Shown here: positions 45,850-57,861 of the stretch, in pieces
Layout: each line of letters starts with the position of its first letter
How positions within the stretch are numbered: position 1 is the stretch's first letter
DNA from: Quercus robur
Taxonomy: Eukaryota > Streptophyta > Magnoliopsida > Fagales > Fagaceae
Direction: 5' to 3'
DNA length: 64,000 bases
NCBI RefSeq assembly: GCF_932294415.1
Contig: NC_065537.1
Location: 68,338,290 to 68,402,289 of the forward strand
Translations under genes and position numbers: made by a program
The notes under the pieces: model-generated
Databases searched by the model: none
What the model saw: the letters and a program-made list of their open reading frames with translations, nothing else
What the model was told of the DNA's origin: nothing

Positions 45850-46474
45850 TAAATTTTTTTTTTTTTAGAGAGAGTTTTATTTCTTAATTTTAGAGTCAAA
45901 TGTGAGATCACATCATAAATATTCATCCAAATGAATTATTACATACAAAAACCAAAGAATCTAAAATTAATAAACATAAAAAAAAAAATTTAAAAATTGA
46001 CAATTTATATTTTCTATCTAATAATATTCTTATAAGACTTTTTAAAGAGTTAAAAAAAAAAAGAATGACTATCAATAATATTTAAATTATGTATGTAAGA
46101 ATTATATTATATATGCATTTTAATGTATATATTTTAAGTATATCCATGTATATACATGAGTTACAAGTTAGTACAAATAAAAACCCCCTATAAAGTACAT
46201 GAACACATGGAAACTAAGATTAAAAAAATTCAAAAAAATTTGTCATGGAATTAGACAACAATTACAAGACCTAAAAAGTACAAAATGCCTAAGAATATAG
46301 AACTTACCCTATTGCATGTTGTTGTGAAAAATTGTGCCACATGGTAGTGTAGAATGGAGACATTTAACCAAATCTCAAAGGAAGGAAAAATATTCCAAAA
46401 TATTCCCTCACCTCATCTCACTCTTGTTCTATAAAAGGAAATCATCATCCCTCAAAGCATCAAGCAAGCTTTCA
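45850..46474. other. AT-rich intergenic DNA, nothing recognised
   Basis: A/T-rich sequence with short homopolymers and no coding frame. It ends at the SINE target duplication. Confidence 0.4.
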
Positions 46475-46643
46475 AAAAAAATTTTTTTTTTTTTTAACAA
46501 GATAGAATTTCTACTCTAACCTAATCTAAGTGTATATGTGTGTGAAACTTCCTCTTGGAGTCTTGAACTCCGACCCTTACCTCCAACACCCCACAAGCAT
46601 TTAAATTTATGAAGTGACCGTCGTACCAAAGGTTCGCGGTGGT
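46475..46643 (-). mobile_element. Au-like SINE with 12-bp target duplication
   Basis: Flanked by AGCAAGCTTTCA at 46463-46474 and 46644-46655. On the minus strand it reads ggtcacttcataaatttaaa, then atgcttgtggggtg, a B-box ggagttcaagactcc, ttcacacacatatacactta, gaaattctatcttgt and a poly-A tail (T-run on plus). Same family as 43898-44045, opposite orientation. Confidence 0.85.
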
Positions 46644-46655
46644 AGCAAGCTTTCA

Positions 46656-47219
46656 TTATTTGGCGTCGTTTATGTCCAAATAATAATGGCACCATTTAAT
46701 AGGGCAAGAATACGATGTTACATGATAGCTTTACTACCAATACTATCAACTATATCTCTTTTAATATACACAATCAAGTAATCATTCATCCATTGATCTC
46801 TCATTTGATTGCACAGTTCATTATCTATATATTTCATTGCTAAAAAATTATTTCCTTTGTAGTAGTGAATATTTTAATTTATTATTAGTTAGTTTTTGTC
46901 TTGACTATTTACAATTATTTTATTTAACTATTCAACTCAACTTTGACAACTTATTAGTTTTTTGTATTTTATTAAGAAGAATTTTTGTGTTGTCTATCGC
47001 ATTACAATTAAGAATATTTGTTGCTGTACTTTTTCTTTTTGATTAAAAAAACCAAGATAAAAGTTTGTGTTGAAATGTTTGTTGTTGGGCTTCCTTTATG
47101 TTGGTCAAAACAAAAAACATAAATAAATAAAAAATTATATATAATAATTAATTAATAGGTAAATTGCATAGTTATTCTCTATTCTTTACACCTTATGTCA
47201 ATTTGGTCTCTAACCTATT
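46656..47219. other. AT-rich intergenic DNA
   Basis: No gene. It ends in CTATT, the target site of the LTR retrotransposon. Confidence 0.4.
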
Positions 47220-47897
47220 TTTAAGGACGCAATTTGTAACGACTCATAATAATGTTGGGTTCGCACGTAAAAAGGCCCAAATAATATCATTTGTAGAGCG
47301 TGGGTTTGGAAGGCTAGGCCTTGGTCACAAGACAGTGGTGTTTTAGTGAGGTTCGTACATAATTAAATCGCGTTCGCTCTAGGAGTCTTTCTCCCGAAGG
47401 CGGGCTGGGAGGCTTTGGTTTTTGGCCATTTTTCCCAGCCTCCTTCCCGAATTGCTCGTTCCTCCTTTTATATTAGTCTGTATTCCTTATCCTTCGTCCA
47501 CGTGTAGGATCAATTTTTCCAAGACTGATACTTGTCCCATCAGTCCATACCCAAAGTGGTTGGGGGTGGTTGTAAAAGTTGAAGAGTATGGCTCTGTCAG
47601 GTTCAGAATATTGAATGGCAGTAAGGTCAGCTTTTCCTTTGTCTTTGGTCGTTGTACGATCCAGCGTCTCCTTTTCTAAATGACAGATATTTTAGATTTT
47701 TTCCCAAACTGCTCATGTACCATTCCTGCCCTTTCGTTCAGGGGGACCTCGGATATGTCGAGGACATAATTATCCTCGGCTGTGTACCAAGACTTACTTG
47801 GACTTTTATAACCCGTCCTCGGTTATACCCCTCCTCGGCTCGGGCCTTGGGCCCCAATCTAAAGATGGGCCAGGGCCACGAATTATTGGGCCCCACA
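47220..47897 (-). repeat. LTR (3' LTR in element sense)
   Basis: Closely matches 50672-51351. The outer end has TT where TG is expected, a point change. Small frames within (47422-47679, 47652-47954) recur in the other LTR but have no known homology. Confidence 0.85.
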
Positions 47898-49535
47898 ATA
47901 GCCCCTCAAAATCCTGCTGTCCGACCTCCTGGTCGAGGAGGAGGATTTTGGTGATGCCAAGCCTTTATCATAACTCGTTTAGCTCTGCCCTTCATTAATG
48001 TTAGTGTCTCTTCATCTACCTAGTAAATGCGCCGGACTACGAGACATTCTTCTAGATTCACTCATGATGCGCTCCTGCCGTTTCAGTGTTCGAGACGCAT
48101 CTTTAATGACTTCCCTTTACGAGACCATTCAAATCCGACGGTTACCGATGACATTGGGGAGTTGAACAGACGCTACCTTACTTGCAGATCTTCTTGGAAA
48201 TCTGCATGGATTAAATGCCACTAGATTCACCTTCCATATAAGAAGCTAAACGAGAGGGTACTCCCTTCGTGTAAGGACTCTCCAACCTTCCTAAAGCCTC
48301 AACCCTCAAGCTGCGTTCCAAGTCTCCTTTACCAGCCTAGCCAAAGCTGATAGTGTGACATATTTAAAGTAAAAGCAGAGATGAAAAGAGCGCACCCCTC
48401 TCAGAAGCGCTCTGTCCTTCCTAAGCCTAAGATGGCTCGGTCAGGACAGGGTTGGCAGAGACTTAAGATACCTCTCATCCCCCTTTTAGTCAAAATCTGA
48501 AGCAGGGGCTCGTCACGTCAAGCTTTTGGTGTGATTGAGCTGGGGTCACCCATTATCAGTACCAGCCGCTCTCTTATGAGCATACCTAATATGGCACCAG
48601 CGTGTTAGGAGTCAGGGCTGATGCAGGGACTAAATGTCCCTGCTTCTTCCTCTCTTCGTTCACTGCTGCCTCCTTTTGCCTCCCCTTCTTCTTCTTTCCC
48701 GTCACCAGATCCATCCTGGTGCTTTTACCTCTTCCTCTTCTTCTCCTCTTCCATCAAGGGAGGTCCTCCTCTCAATATGGGTGTCGCGGGGGCAGAACTT
48801 GGAAAAACTTCGGATCAAAGCTTAAAAAGACTTCTGGCTGTTTGTTTGTTTTGTTTTTTCTTTATTGTTTTTGTAATTTGTTTTCTATATAGGCTTGTTT
48901 AAGCCCTTCATTGTACGCTGTAGTACCTCTTTATATTAATAAAAATCATCATTGCTTTATTTCGTATATTCTATATCTTCTTTTTGAAATGGTTACGCCG
49001 TGAATAGACGTACTACCCTGTGATTTCTTTTTTATTTTTATACTATGGACGATGCTTAGGACCGAGAACCCAGTTAATAGAAAGACCTTGCTCTGTGCTT
49101 ATTGAAATTATCCGGCATAATAATGCCGATTTGAACAAATGATACTTAGGGTAAAAATCCTTACTAAGAAGAAAAGGAAAAGATATTATGATGAGCTTAT
49201 TAGAGCTGTCTGGCATAATAACGCCGACCTGAGAAAACAATACTTAGGGCCGAAATCTCTTACCAAGAAAAAAGATGTTATTATGAACTTATTGGAGGTA
49301 TCGCGTACAATAAGACCGACCTGAAAATGGGTTGTATAGCCCAAACTTGAACGAGATGATGGCTGAATACTCGATGCTGTGTAGGAAGTAGTCATCCGAG
49401 GATATATAACCCAAAAATGAACAGCCCCTGCAAGTCGCTGAGTAATAAGGCGTTTCGCCATCTTCCTAATAACTTTCATAGCCTTAACCTTTTCTGGTAT
49501 TTGGTCCGAGGACTGAGTGACTTAGAATTCTTCTT

Positions 49536-50430
49536 AAGTAGTTGGTTTCCCCATAGGTTTGAGTCCGAGGACCATGCAATACCTTGATTTTATCCAAAAC
49601 TTGATATTTAAGTAGTTGGTTTCCCCATAGGTTTGAGTCTGAGGACCATGCAATACCTTGGTTCTATCAAAAACTTGATATTTAAGTAGTTGGTTTCCCC
49701 ATAGGTTTGAGTCCGAGGACCATGCAATACCTTGGTTCTGTCCAAAACTTGATATTTAAGTAGTTGGTTTCCCCATAGGTTTGAGTCCGAGGACCATGCA
49801 ATACCTTGGTTCTGTCCAAAACTTGACATTTAAGTAGTTGGTTTCCCCATAGGTTTGAGTCCGAGGGCCATGCAATACCTTGGTTCTGTCCAAAACTTGA
49901 TATTTAAGTAGTTGGTTTCCCCATAGGTTTGAGTCCGAGGATCATACAATACCTTGGTTCTGTCCAAAACTTGACATTTAAGTAGCTGGTTTCCCCATAG
50001 GTTTGAGTCCGAGGACCATGCAATACCTTGGTTGTGTCCAAAACTTGACATTTAAGTAGTTGGTTTCCCCATAGGTTTGAGTCCGAGGACCATGCAATAC
50101 CTTGGTTCTGTCCAAAACTTGATATTTAAGTAGTTGGTTTCCCATAGGTTTGAGTCCGAGGACCATGCAATACCTTGGTTCTGTCCAAAACTTGACATTT
50201 AAGTAGTTGGTTTCCCCATAGGTTTGAGTCCGAGGACCATGCAATATCTTGGTTCTGTCCAAAACTTGATATTTAAGTAGTTGGTTTCCCCATAGGTTTG
50301 AGTCCGAAGACCATGCAATACCTTGGTTCTGTCCAAAACTTGATATTTAAGTAGTTGGTTTTCCCATAGGTTTGAGTCCGAGGACCATGCAATACCTTGG
50401 TTCTATCCAAAACTTGACATTTAAGTAGTT
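49536..50430. repeat. Minisatellite, 74-bp unit, about 12 copies
   Basis: Units start at 49536, 49610, 49684, 49758, 49832, 49906, 49980, 50054, 50128, 50201 (one base lost in the preceding unit), 50275 and 50349, with a partial copy from 50423. Each begins aagtagttggtttccccata and contains gagtccgaggaccatgcaat and accttggttctgtcc. Units differ at few positions, mainly tatttaag/catttaag and ttctg/ttcta. 74 is not a multiple of 3, so the apparent peptide repeats on the minus strand are a by-product. It lies inside the LTR retrotransposon. Confidence 0.95.
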
Positions 50431-50671
50431 GGGGGAATTATCCCCTCGGCTATGGTATGGGACCTTGGTTTAAGGGGACTAACTCCTCGGCCAAGCCCTT
50501 TGAACCATCCGTGCTGCTGGCACTACAAAGCGCAGCCTCTAGTGAAGAAACGTAGCCCCTAGTGGGACTTTACGCTAAAACACTACACCCGGCTGTTGAA
50601 AATGATGTGAGTGATTATCTCAACCCACCACCTGTGCCAAGACACAAGCCTTTCCCACAAATGGCGCCAAT

Positions 50672-51351
50672 TGTAAGGACGCAATTTGTAACGACCCATA
50701 ATAATGTTGGGTTCTCACATAAAAAGGCCCAAACAATATCATTTGTAGAGCGTGGATTTGGAAGGCTAGGCCTTGGTCACAAGACAGTGGTGTTTTAGTG
50801 GGGTTCGTACATAATTAAATCGCGTTCGCTCTAGGAGTCTTTCTCCCGAAGGCGGGCTGGGAGGCTCTGGTTTTTGGTCATTTTTCCCAGCCCCCTTCCA
50901 AGATTGCTCGTTCCTCCTTTTATATTAGTCTGTATTCCTTATCCTTCGTTCACGTGTAGAATCAACTTTTCCAAGACTGATACTTGTCCCATCAGTCCAT
51001 ACCCAAAGTGGTTGGGGATAGTTGTAAAAGCTGAAGAGTATGGCTCTGTCAGGTGCAAAATATTGAATGGCAGTAAGGTCAGCTTTCCCTTTGTCTTTGG
51101 TCGTTGTACTATCCAGCGTCTCCTTTTCTAAATAACATAGATATTTTAGATTTTTTCCCGAACTGCTCATGTACCATTCCTGCCCTTTCGTTCAGGGGAA
51201 CCTCGGATATGTCGAGGACATAATTATCCTCGGCTGTGTCCAAAGACTTACTTGGACTTTTATAACCTGTCCTCGGCTATACCCCTCCTCGGCTCGGGCC
51301 TTGGGCCCCAATTTAAAGATGGGTCAGGGCCACGAATTATTGGGCCCCACA
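50672..51351 (-). repeat. LTR (5' LTR in element sense)
   Basis: Near-identical partner of 47220-47897. It is followed on the minus strand by the primer-binding-like site. Confidence 0.85.
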
Positions 51352-51356
51352 CTATT

Positions 51357-51959
51357 AAATGTTGTGCCAATTTAGTCATTGTTGTTATCCTTTAGATGAA
51401 AAAATTTGATGTGTTAAATGGAATAATAAAAAATAAGTTTTCATGACACATCAACTGTCAACTGTACCGTCATATCAGATTAAAAGAAAAACAAATTAAA
51501 ATGTTCACATGTGTTACGTCTCCCTAAATGGTTCTAAATTTTGAACATAGATGACACCAAATAATGTTCTAACATTTGTTTTAGGAGATATGTTATTATT
51601 ATTTAGACATAGATGACGCCAAATAATGAAAAGATAAATGAAACTTAACATTTATTTTAGGAAATATCTTACTCATATAATTATATCTCCTTAAAAATTG
51701 TTATTTTTAAATTTAATAGAGATATGTGTTATTTTTTATGATTTTTTATTTTTATAATTGTTAAATGTATATGGAAAGTTTGTTTATTTGAAAATATATT
51801 AAGATTTGAAATTATTGCACTTATTAAGGAATAGCTAATATAACATTTTGAAGATGAATAGTTATTCCTCCTTTTGAAGAATAACTATTTATCCCTTCAA
51901 AAAAAAAAACTATTTATAAGAAATGGCTATTTCTTATGATAAAAATATAACTAAATCAA
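51357..51959. other. AT-rich intergenic DNA
   Basis: No gene or assignable repeat. It ends at the 8-bp target site of the next element. Confidence 0.4.
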
Positions 51960-51967
51960 AGAATAAC

Positions 51968-52106
51968 CAAGAATGTCAATACCGTACCGGAGGCCGTACC
52001 GGTTTGGCCACCGGTACGATATATTTCGGATACCGGTTAATACCGGTATACCGTTTCGGGTTTACCGCTATTTTTTATATTTATAAATAAATAAATAAAT
52101 AAATAA

Positions 52107-52152
<46 letters not shown>

Positions 52153-52155
52153 GTC

Positions 52156-52192
<37 letters not shown>

Positions 52193-52397
52193 AAATATAA
52201 AAGTTTACCATAAAACATTTCTTCAATTCAGAATTAATTATTCATGGTTTTATACTTTAGTATCAATTAAAAGGGAAAAAAATAAAAAAATAAAATAGAA
52301 AGCTTAAAAGTTACCATTGCATACTAAGAAAACAAATAATACTAACAAGTTAATACAAATAAGTTACCATTCTGTCCTAACAAAAATTCAAAAATTA

Positions 52398-52429
<32 letters not shown>

Positions 52430-52603
52430 AACTTTTTTCTGTACTGGCCGGTACGCCCGGTACTGGCCGGTATTGCCCGAAATTGGCCGATACAGCCAGT
52501 ATTTTTTCCGGTACGAAATAGGAGGGTCGAGCATACCGGATTGTTGGCCGGTACGGTATATTCCCACCGTACCGGCCGGTACGGTACGGAATTGACAACT
52601 TTG
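51968..52603. mobile_element. hAT-type element rich in GTACCGG motifs
   Basis: A 636-bp element with an exact 8-bp target duplication AGAATAAC (51960-51967 and 52604-52611). Its termini CAAGAATGTCAATACCGTAC and, reversed, CAAAGTTGTCAATTCCGTAC form an imperfect inverted repeat. Both ends are packed with ggtacgg/ccgtacc motifs in alternating orientation, likely transposase binding sites. The core holds (TAAA)n, (TA)n and (TATG)n tracts (52080-52187) and an A-run at 52408-52430. No transposase frame. Confidence 0.8.
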
Positions 52604-52611
52604 AGAATAAC

Positions 52612-53740
52612 TAAACTATAGGAATAACTATTATATTACATGCAGCATAGTTTACCAAACATGCCTAATAGTTTCACTCTTTCCTCATGCTGAGTCAACA
52701 AGGTGACTAAATGCTAAATTTTCAACTAAAGTGTTTTCCATTTACAAACAGAAACTCTGCTGGTAGTTGGGGAAAACAAAAAGGAGAATTAGAAATTTGA
52801 ATTCATGGGCACCTATCATTATGATTGCTTCCTATCTAGAATAATTTTTTATACTTCTTGGCTTGTTGTTTTTCGTTTTTCCCCTTGGTGCCCTGCTATT
52901 TTCATATTGCCTTCCTTGATACCATTCCCTAATTTGAATGCTTAAATATGCAACTACAATGTTTTACATTGACAAACGGAACCAAATCTATTGGTAATTG
53001 GTAAAACAATAAAAACGATTAGAACATGCTACACTTAGTCTTCTTACACTTACTACAATTTATTCCTCACCAAGTGAATTATCAACTAATGTTAAGTCAA
53101 CTCCCGCAAGAACTGCCATCAAATCCACAAAAATAGCCATAAACAAATTGAAAGAAAGAAAGAAAAAAAAAATCCCAAATGAATATCCCTTTTTCAAAAC
53201 CCCAATCCCAAATCAATCCACCGTGCATGCCGAAGTCCTTGCCATCGGAGTCGCCATCTACAACTTCAGATTAGGACTCACGTGAGCATGAGGATGAGAT
53301 GAGGAAGAAGAGATGGAGATGTGGGCTAACAAGGAGAAACTTTTAGGGATTCATGGCCGTTTTGAAACAGCTTATTTAGATGAAACTGAAAACTTCTTGT
53401 TGAAAATATTGTGAATAAAGCTAAAAGGTATCTGAAATAGTATAATGGGACCCATGAATAGTAGCAAAAATAAACGCATACTAAATATGACTAGTGAACA
53501 TTTTATTTTTATTTTCTCAGAAGTCTGACATGGCAATACAATTAGCATTCGATGTGGCATAGAAAATCATTTTTAATTTTTCCTTTTGACACGTCAGATT
53601 TTTCCATCTAAAGATAATGACAGAGATTAAATTAACACAACACTGAAAATGTTAGGGATCAAATTGACACAATTAAAATGTTAGGAACAGAATTGAAATA
53701 TAGTGTTAAGCATAGGGATTAACTATGTAATTTACCCTTA
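52612..53740. other. Intergenic DNA, nothing recognised
   Basis: Small frames only. A G/A-rich patch at 53285-53335 could be decayed coding sequence, but no family is recognisable. Confidence 0.35.
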
Positions 53741-55232
53741 ATTAATTAATTAATTAATCAAAATTCAAAAAATAAAAATAATTAATCAATCAAATACAAG
53801 ATAAAGTTGCAAAAAAACCTTCGGGATTGGGGCAATCACAAACTCACCGTTGTGTTATCAAATTTATATTATTGACTTTATGGTTTAAGAATTATCCAAG
53901 TGACATTGTAAAATATGTCATCTTTCCACAACTCAATTTGAAGTTTTCTACTAAAGAAGGGTTCAAGTGCACATTATTGTGTTTGCCCACTCCAACCTTT
54001 TTCCTCTTACAGACCAGATTATATATGGGAGAAGCCCCAGCAACATTCCAAGCCATAAAGCTTGTTGTATTTCACAAGTTTCAATATGTTATTTTTTAAG
54101 GATATTCCAAAGGGGTTAGTGAAGCCTGCAGAACCCCAATTGCACTCCCCTTGCTTTCTTGCCCTACTTTCTTCTGATTTGAGTAGAGCCTTAAATTCCC
54201 TCTCCGGATGGGATTTTAGTTTTGTGAATTGTTAATTTTTTGTCTCACAATTTGGCCCTTTAGACAGCCGTTTGCAATAGGGATAAGCTCATCTTCATCT
54301 CTTTTCTTTCTTCTTGAGTTCTTGTTTTAGAAGTTAGAGATAAGTTGTGGGCCAGTGATTCTCTCTTGTTTCTTCTTAATACATTCTTATTCTTAAAAAA
54401 ACATGATCATGTTATGTGCACATATTATCATTAAAAAAAATCATTTTAAAGATAGTATGTGCTCACCACACAATGGCGGCTTGATCTACATGCAAGCCAA
54501 GGTGGTCACATGATCACCTTGACCTGCAAAAAACATGTATATATACACTTGCCAAAAAAATATTATATACTAAATTAACCTATTGTGACTATTCTAATAA
54601 AAATTTTGAACACTCTGACTTGAAAATTACAAAAATTTGGGTTTAACAAAAATAAGAGTAATGCTATTACATTCACAAATTTTTTACAATAATTTTATAA
54701 TAAATCTAATGTAGTAAGCTGTTATTGATTCTAATTTGGGTCAAATGCTAATATTTTTTTTTTACCCACCAATAACAGCTTTTTGCATAAGATTTATAGT
54801 AAAAATGTTGTAGACGTAGCATTTACTCCAAAATTATTTTGCCTCCAAACATAATTCTTAATCCTTATTTTTTTAAAGCTTAAATAACAACAGGTATAAA
54901 CCAAACAAAAATAAGACATGACAAAACAACAATAAGTGAAAAAATTATTCAACAAAAAGCCTATTATAAAACAAAAAGATAAAATTTGTAACTCATTCAA
55001 CCTATTTAATAAAAATAATTTCTAATTTCATTTTTCTTTAAAAAATGGTACCAATAAAAATATTGTGATAATTTAAATTTTTTAGTGATCACCCTAAAAA
55101 AATATTCGAGAGCCGCCATTGGCACCATGTGACCATTTTTTGTTAGTTATAGTTCACAAAATTAAGTTTGATTAATTCTTAAACTTTAGTGGTCAATTAG
55201 ACAACATTGATACGCTCACAAAATTTTTAAAA

Positions 55233-55263
<31 letters not shown>

Positions 55264-55318
55264 TAGACAACATTGATAACATAGGGGTTTGTTTACAACT
55301 CACCCAAATCCCATTGGG
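53741..55318. repeat. Segmental duplicate of 30045-30770, expanded by insertions
   Basis: Carries the same ordered landmarks as the copy near INTS3. Extra material interrupts it at about 53860-54400, 54475-55140 and 55210-55262, including a small MITE at 54656-54828 and a (TA)n tract at 55240-55264. Confidence 0.6.
54656..54828. mobile_element. Small MITE
   Basis: GAGTAATGCTA at the left pairs with TAGCATTTACTC at the right, and an inner gctgttattg pairs with caataacagc. Neighbouring target bases do not give a clear duplication. Confidence 0.5.
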
Positions 55319-55559
55319 TCTTTTTGTATTTTTTTCTCCTCAAATTACAAATTACATCCTTTAGGCTTGATGGATTGTCATTACGATTCCTTAAGTTTAA
55401 TTTTTGGTATCCGTTCTTGATAATAGCTCTTTCTTTATCATTAGATCAAAACATCAATCAGTTTTTGGTATAAGTAAGGATTGATCTCTAAATCTCTTAT
55501 TCAACCATTAGAAACTTTACCAGTTGAGCTAACTGATACTCACGTATTTACTATCAAAG

Positions 55560-55590
<31 letters not shown>

Positions 55591-55902
55591 GAATTTATTG
55601 TCAAAGTTGATCCTTCAATCTAGACGGTTCGAGTGCAATTGGTATCAAGAGTTGAGATTGAATATTAAATAGTTAACCTTTTTTTTCCTGTCTTGGAATC
55701 CAATTTTTTAAATTTTTTTTTTTAACTTGTTAACTTTCCTCATCAGTGTTGAGAGAGAAAAGAACCAAAAAAAAAAAAAGGTTAACTGTTTAGCTTTCAA
55801 TCTTAGCCTTTAATAAAAATTACACCCAATGCATCTCAATTCTCTATTCCCCTTGGATCCAATTACTCCTTTACCTATTAACAAAATTGGTATAGTTTTA
55901 TT
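55319..55902. other. Intergenic DNA with SINE-like relic
   Basis: Around 55480-55545 the minus strand reads tagctcaactggtaaagttt, as in the tRNA-like SINE at 4630-4735, next to a long T-run (55560-55585). Otherwise there is nothing. Confidence 0.35.
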
Positions 55903-56282
55903 TATATAAAAATAATACTAATTTTTATTTAAATGAAACGTTATAATATGTTTTTTGTATTTAATTGTTTTTAATTCATTTGAGGTGGCAGAACTACTTG
56001 AATCTGAAAGGAAAGGTGTCACCTTTCCATGTGCTTTAGAGGTTAAAATTTGCCGGCACTTTGCTTGAAGACATGTCAAAACCAACAGATAGAGGTGCAT
56101 AGGGAATACAATTTATCCAAAAGTTTCTTCTTATCCAAATATGGTAGCTTTTAGTGTTATATCACACATGATACTTGATCATAAATTCGTGCACTAATTA
56201 TAAATTGACACTTAAAAAAATTGTAAAATTAATTGTAGAATTCAACCGTCTCTAGAGTTTTACTTTAAGAAAGGGTTCTTCT
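55903..56282. repeat. Direct repeat partner of 57862-58195
   Basis: Shares taatactaatttttatt, catttgaggtggcagaact, ccatgtgctttagag, cggcactttgcttgaagaca and aatacaatttatccaaaag with the second copy. The second copy has fewer interruptions. Neither encodes a recognisable protein. Confidence 0.65.
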
Positions 56283-56290
56283 AATACCTC

Positions 56291-57575
56291 CAGGTTTTAA
56301 AAATCGAATTGGTCAATGAATCAGTTTTGCTCTTGATTCTCAGTTTTTACCGGTTTTTACAGCATTTCCAACAAGTTCGGTATCCGGGTTTGTTAGGTAA
56401 AATTTGGAGAATTTGTGTATTGTTCATGCTCCAATAGGATCAGTATACTTGGATTTTTTTGGCTAATGAACAGTAGCCCATAGTCTTATGGGCTACTGTA
56501 GATTAGCAACTGATTTTTTTTTTTCATTAAAAAATTCCAACACATAATATTTTATCACTTCTTTCTCTTTCTTCTTTGATTTGTTTCTTCTCACAGAACA
56601 ATTCTTGTTCCAACAAAACAATTCTTGCTCTCATAAAAAACTGATTTAATTTAAACAACAAATCTAAAATCAAAACAACAACAACAACAACAGATTAAGA
56701 ACAGGAAAAAAAAAAAAAGAACAACTATAAAAGATCAAGAAAAAAAAATAGAGACGTATGTGTGTGGTGGAGCAACAGCGGTGAGGAGGAAGAGGCGGAG
56801 GAGCAGCGGTGGTGGTGTGGTGGAGCAAGCGCGATTTCTCCTTTCTCTCCATGGGTGTCTGTGTGTGTTTGAAGATAATGGTAGAAAAAGAAAAGAAAAA
56901 GAGTAGAAAAGTAGAGAGCTGGAGAAAGAAATAGAGAGGGTGGTTCTAAAAGTGGAAAGTAGAGAAAAAAAAAAAAAAAAAAAAAAGAGTAGAGGATGAG
57001 ATATATGGGTATACGTGTGTGGTGTAGAAAAAACAAGAGAAAAAACAAGAGGAAAAAAAAAAGAAAAAAAATGGAAACATATGGATGAAAGAATGGAAAT
57101 ACTATCACAATATTTTTATAATAAATCTTAAATAACATATTATTATTAGCTAATATTGGTGAGTAAAAATATATTTTCAATGGTGAGTTCAAATTATAAT
57201 TAATAACTTTCCATATAAGATTTTGTTATAATTCTTGTGAAAATATTGCGAAAAATATTGTAAATATAACACTTTTCATTAAAAAATATAATTGTTGGGA
57301 ATAAATATAGGAAGAATAAATGACGATAAAGAATGAATGAAGAAATAATATTTAAATGAGATAGAGAATGAGATAGAAAATCTGTTGAAAAGTGTATTTG
57401 AAAAGTGGATAGACAAAAACTAAATATCATTGTTTATTTTCCAAATAGTACAAAAATTTGTCTAGTCTGCTGGAGATGCTCTTAATTGGTTTTTGTTGGT
57501 TTATAGACCGAATTGTACCCAATTTTTGGTTGAACCGATCAGACTGGCCAATTCGGTTCGGTTTTTAAAATTATG
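56291..57575. mobile_element. hAT-type element (outer) carrying a nested insertion
   Basis: Exact 8-bp target duplication AATACCTC (56283-56290 and 57576-57583). The termini CAGGTTTTAAAAATCGAATT and, reversed, CATAATTTTAAAAACCGAAC are imperfect inverted repeats. Removing the inner element (56360-57481) leaves only about 160 bp, a small non-autonomous element. Confidence 0.75.
56360..57481. mobile_element. PIF/Harbinger-like element nested in the hAT element
   Basis: A 1122-bp element flanked by TTA (56357-56359 and 57482-57484). Its termini CAGCATTTCCAACAAG and, reversed, GAGCATCTCCAGCAGAC match the common plant GAGCATCTCCAACAG end. The interior has a GC-rich (GGAGG, GGTGG) patch at 56775-56830 and A-runs. 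No transposase is recognised. Confidence 0.75.
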
Positions 57576-57861
57576 AATACCTCAAACAACTTCACAACTT
57601 TTGTAATAATACTTTTATGTAATAGATTGTAACTAGCTTTTTGTCACTTTCGTATGAAAGAACCGCCTTTTTTTCATTATTCAAAACTACGCATTTGTTT
57701 GTGGTACTAGATTTAAAAAAAAAAAAAAATTAATAGAAAATTTGCAAGTTTGTGTTACAGATTAAAAAAGAAAAAGAAAAGTACTCCATTCACGGGGAAA
57801 TCTGTGTTTTTCCTGAAAAAACAAAAGTACTTCATTGATTCACGGGGGGGATCTATCAAAA

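Larger units (their letters stand above)
47220..51351 (-). mobile_element. Complete non-autonomous LTR retrotransposon
   Basis: Two LTRs of 678 and 680 bp (47220-47897 and 50672-51351) are flanked by CTATT (47215-47219 and 51352-51356). Read on the minus strand the LTR starts TGTGGGGCCCAATAATTCG and ends CGTCCTTACA; one plus-strand terminus is TT instead of TG at 47220. A primer-binding-like ATTGGCGCCAT follows the minus-strand 5' LTR (50671-50661). A polypurine ggattttgaggggc (47914-47901) precedes the other, which fixes the orientation. The 2774-bp interior has no gag, protease, integrase or RT frame. It must depend on a partner element, most likely Gypsy type (inference from the primer site). 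The interior carries a 74-bp minisatellite. Confidence 0.87.

Noticed and set aside
47422-47954. Frames repeated in both LTRs (47422-47679 and 50874-51131)
   Set aside because: They recur only because the LTRs are copies of each other. They have no domain, and the element is in the opposite sense.
49608-50262. Three overlapping minus-strand frames with a repeated peptide motif
   Set aside because: The unit length of 74 shifts the frame each copy. The peptides are by-products of the minisatellite, not a repeat protein.
49536-50430. Regularly spaced repeat array resembling a CRISPR array
   Set aside because: Units are contiguous 74-bp tandem copies with no unique spacers, inside a plant retrotransposon.
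56725-57192. 155-codon minus-strand frame rich in Phe, Leu and Ser
   Set aside because: It lies within the nested Harbinger-like element. Low complexity from A-rich plus strand, with no transposase motif.
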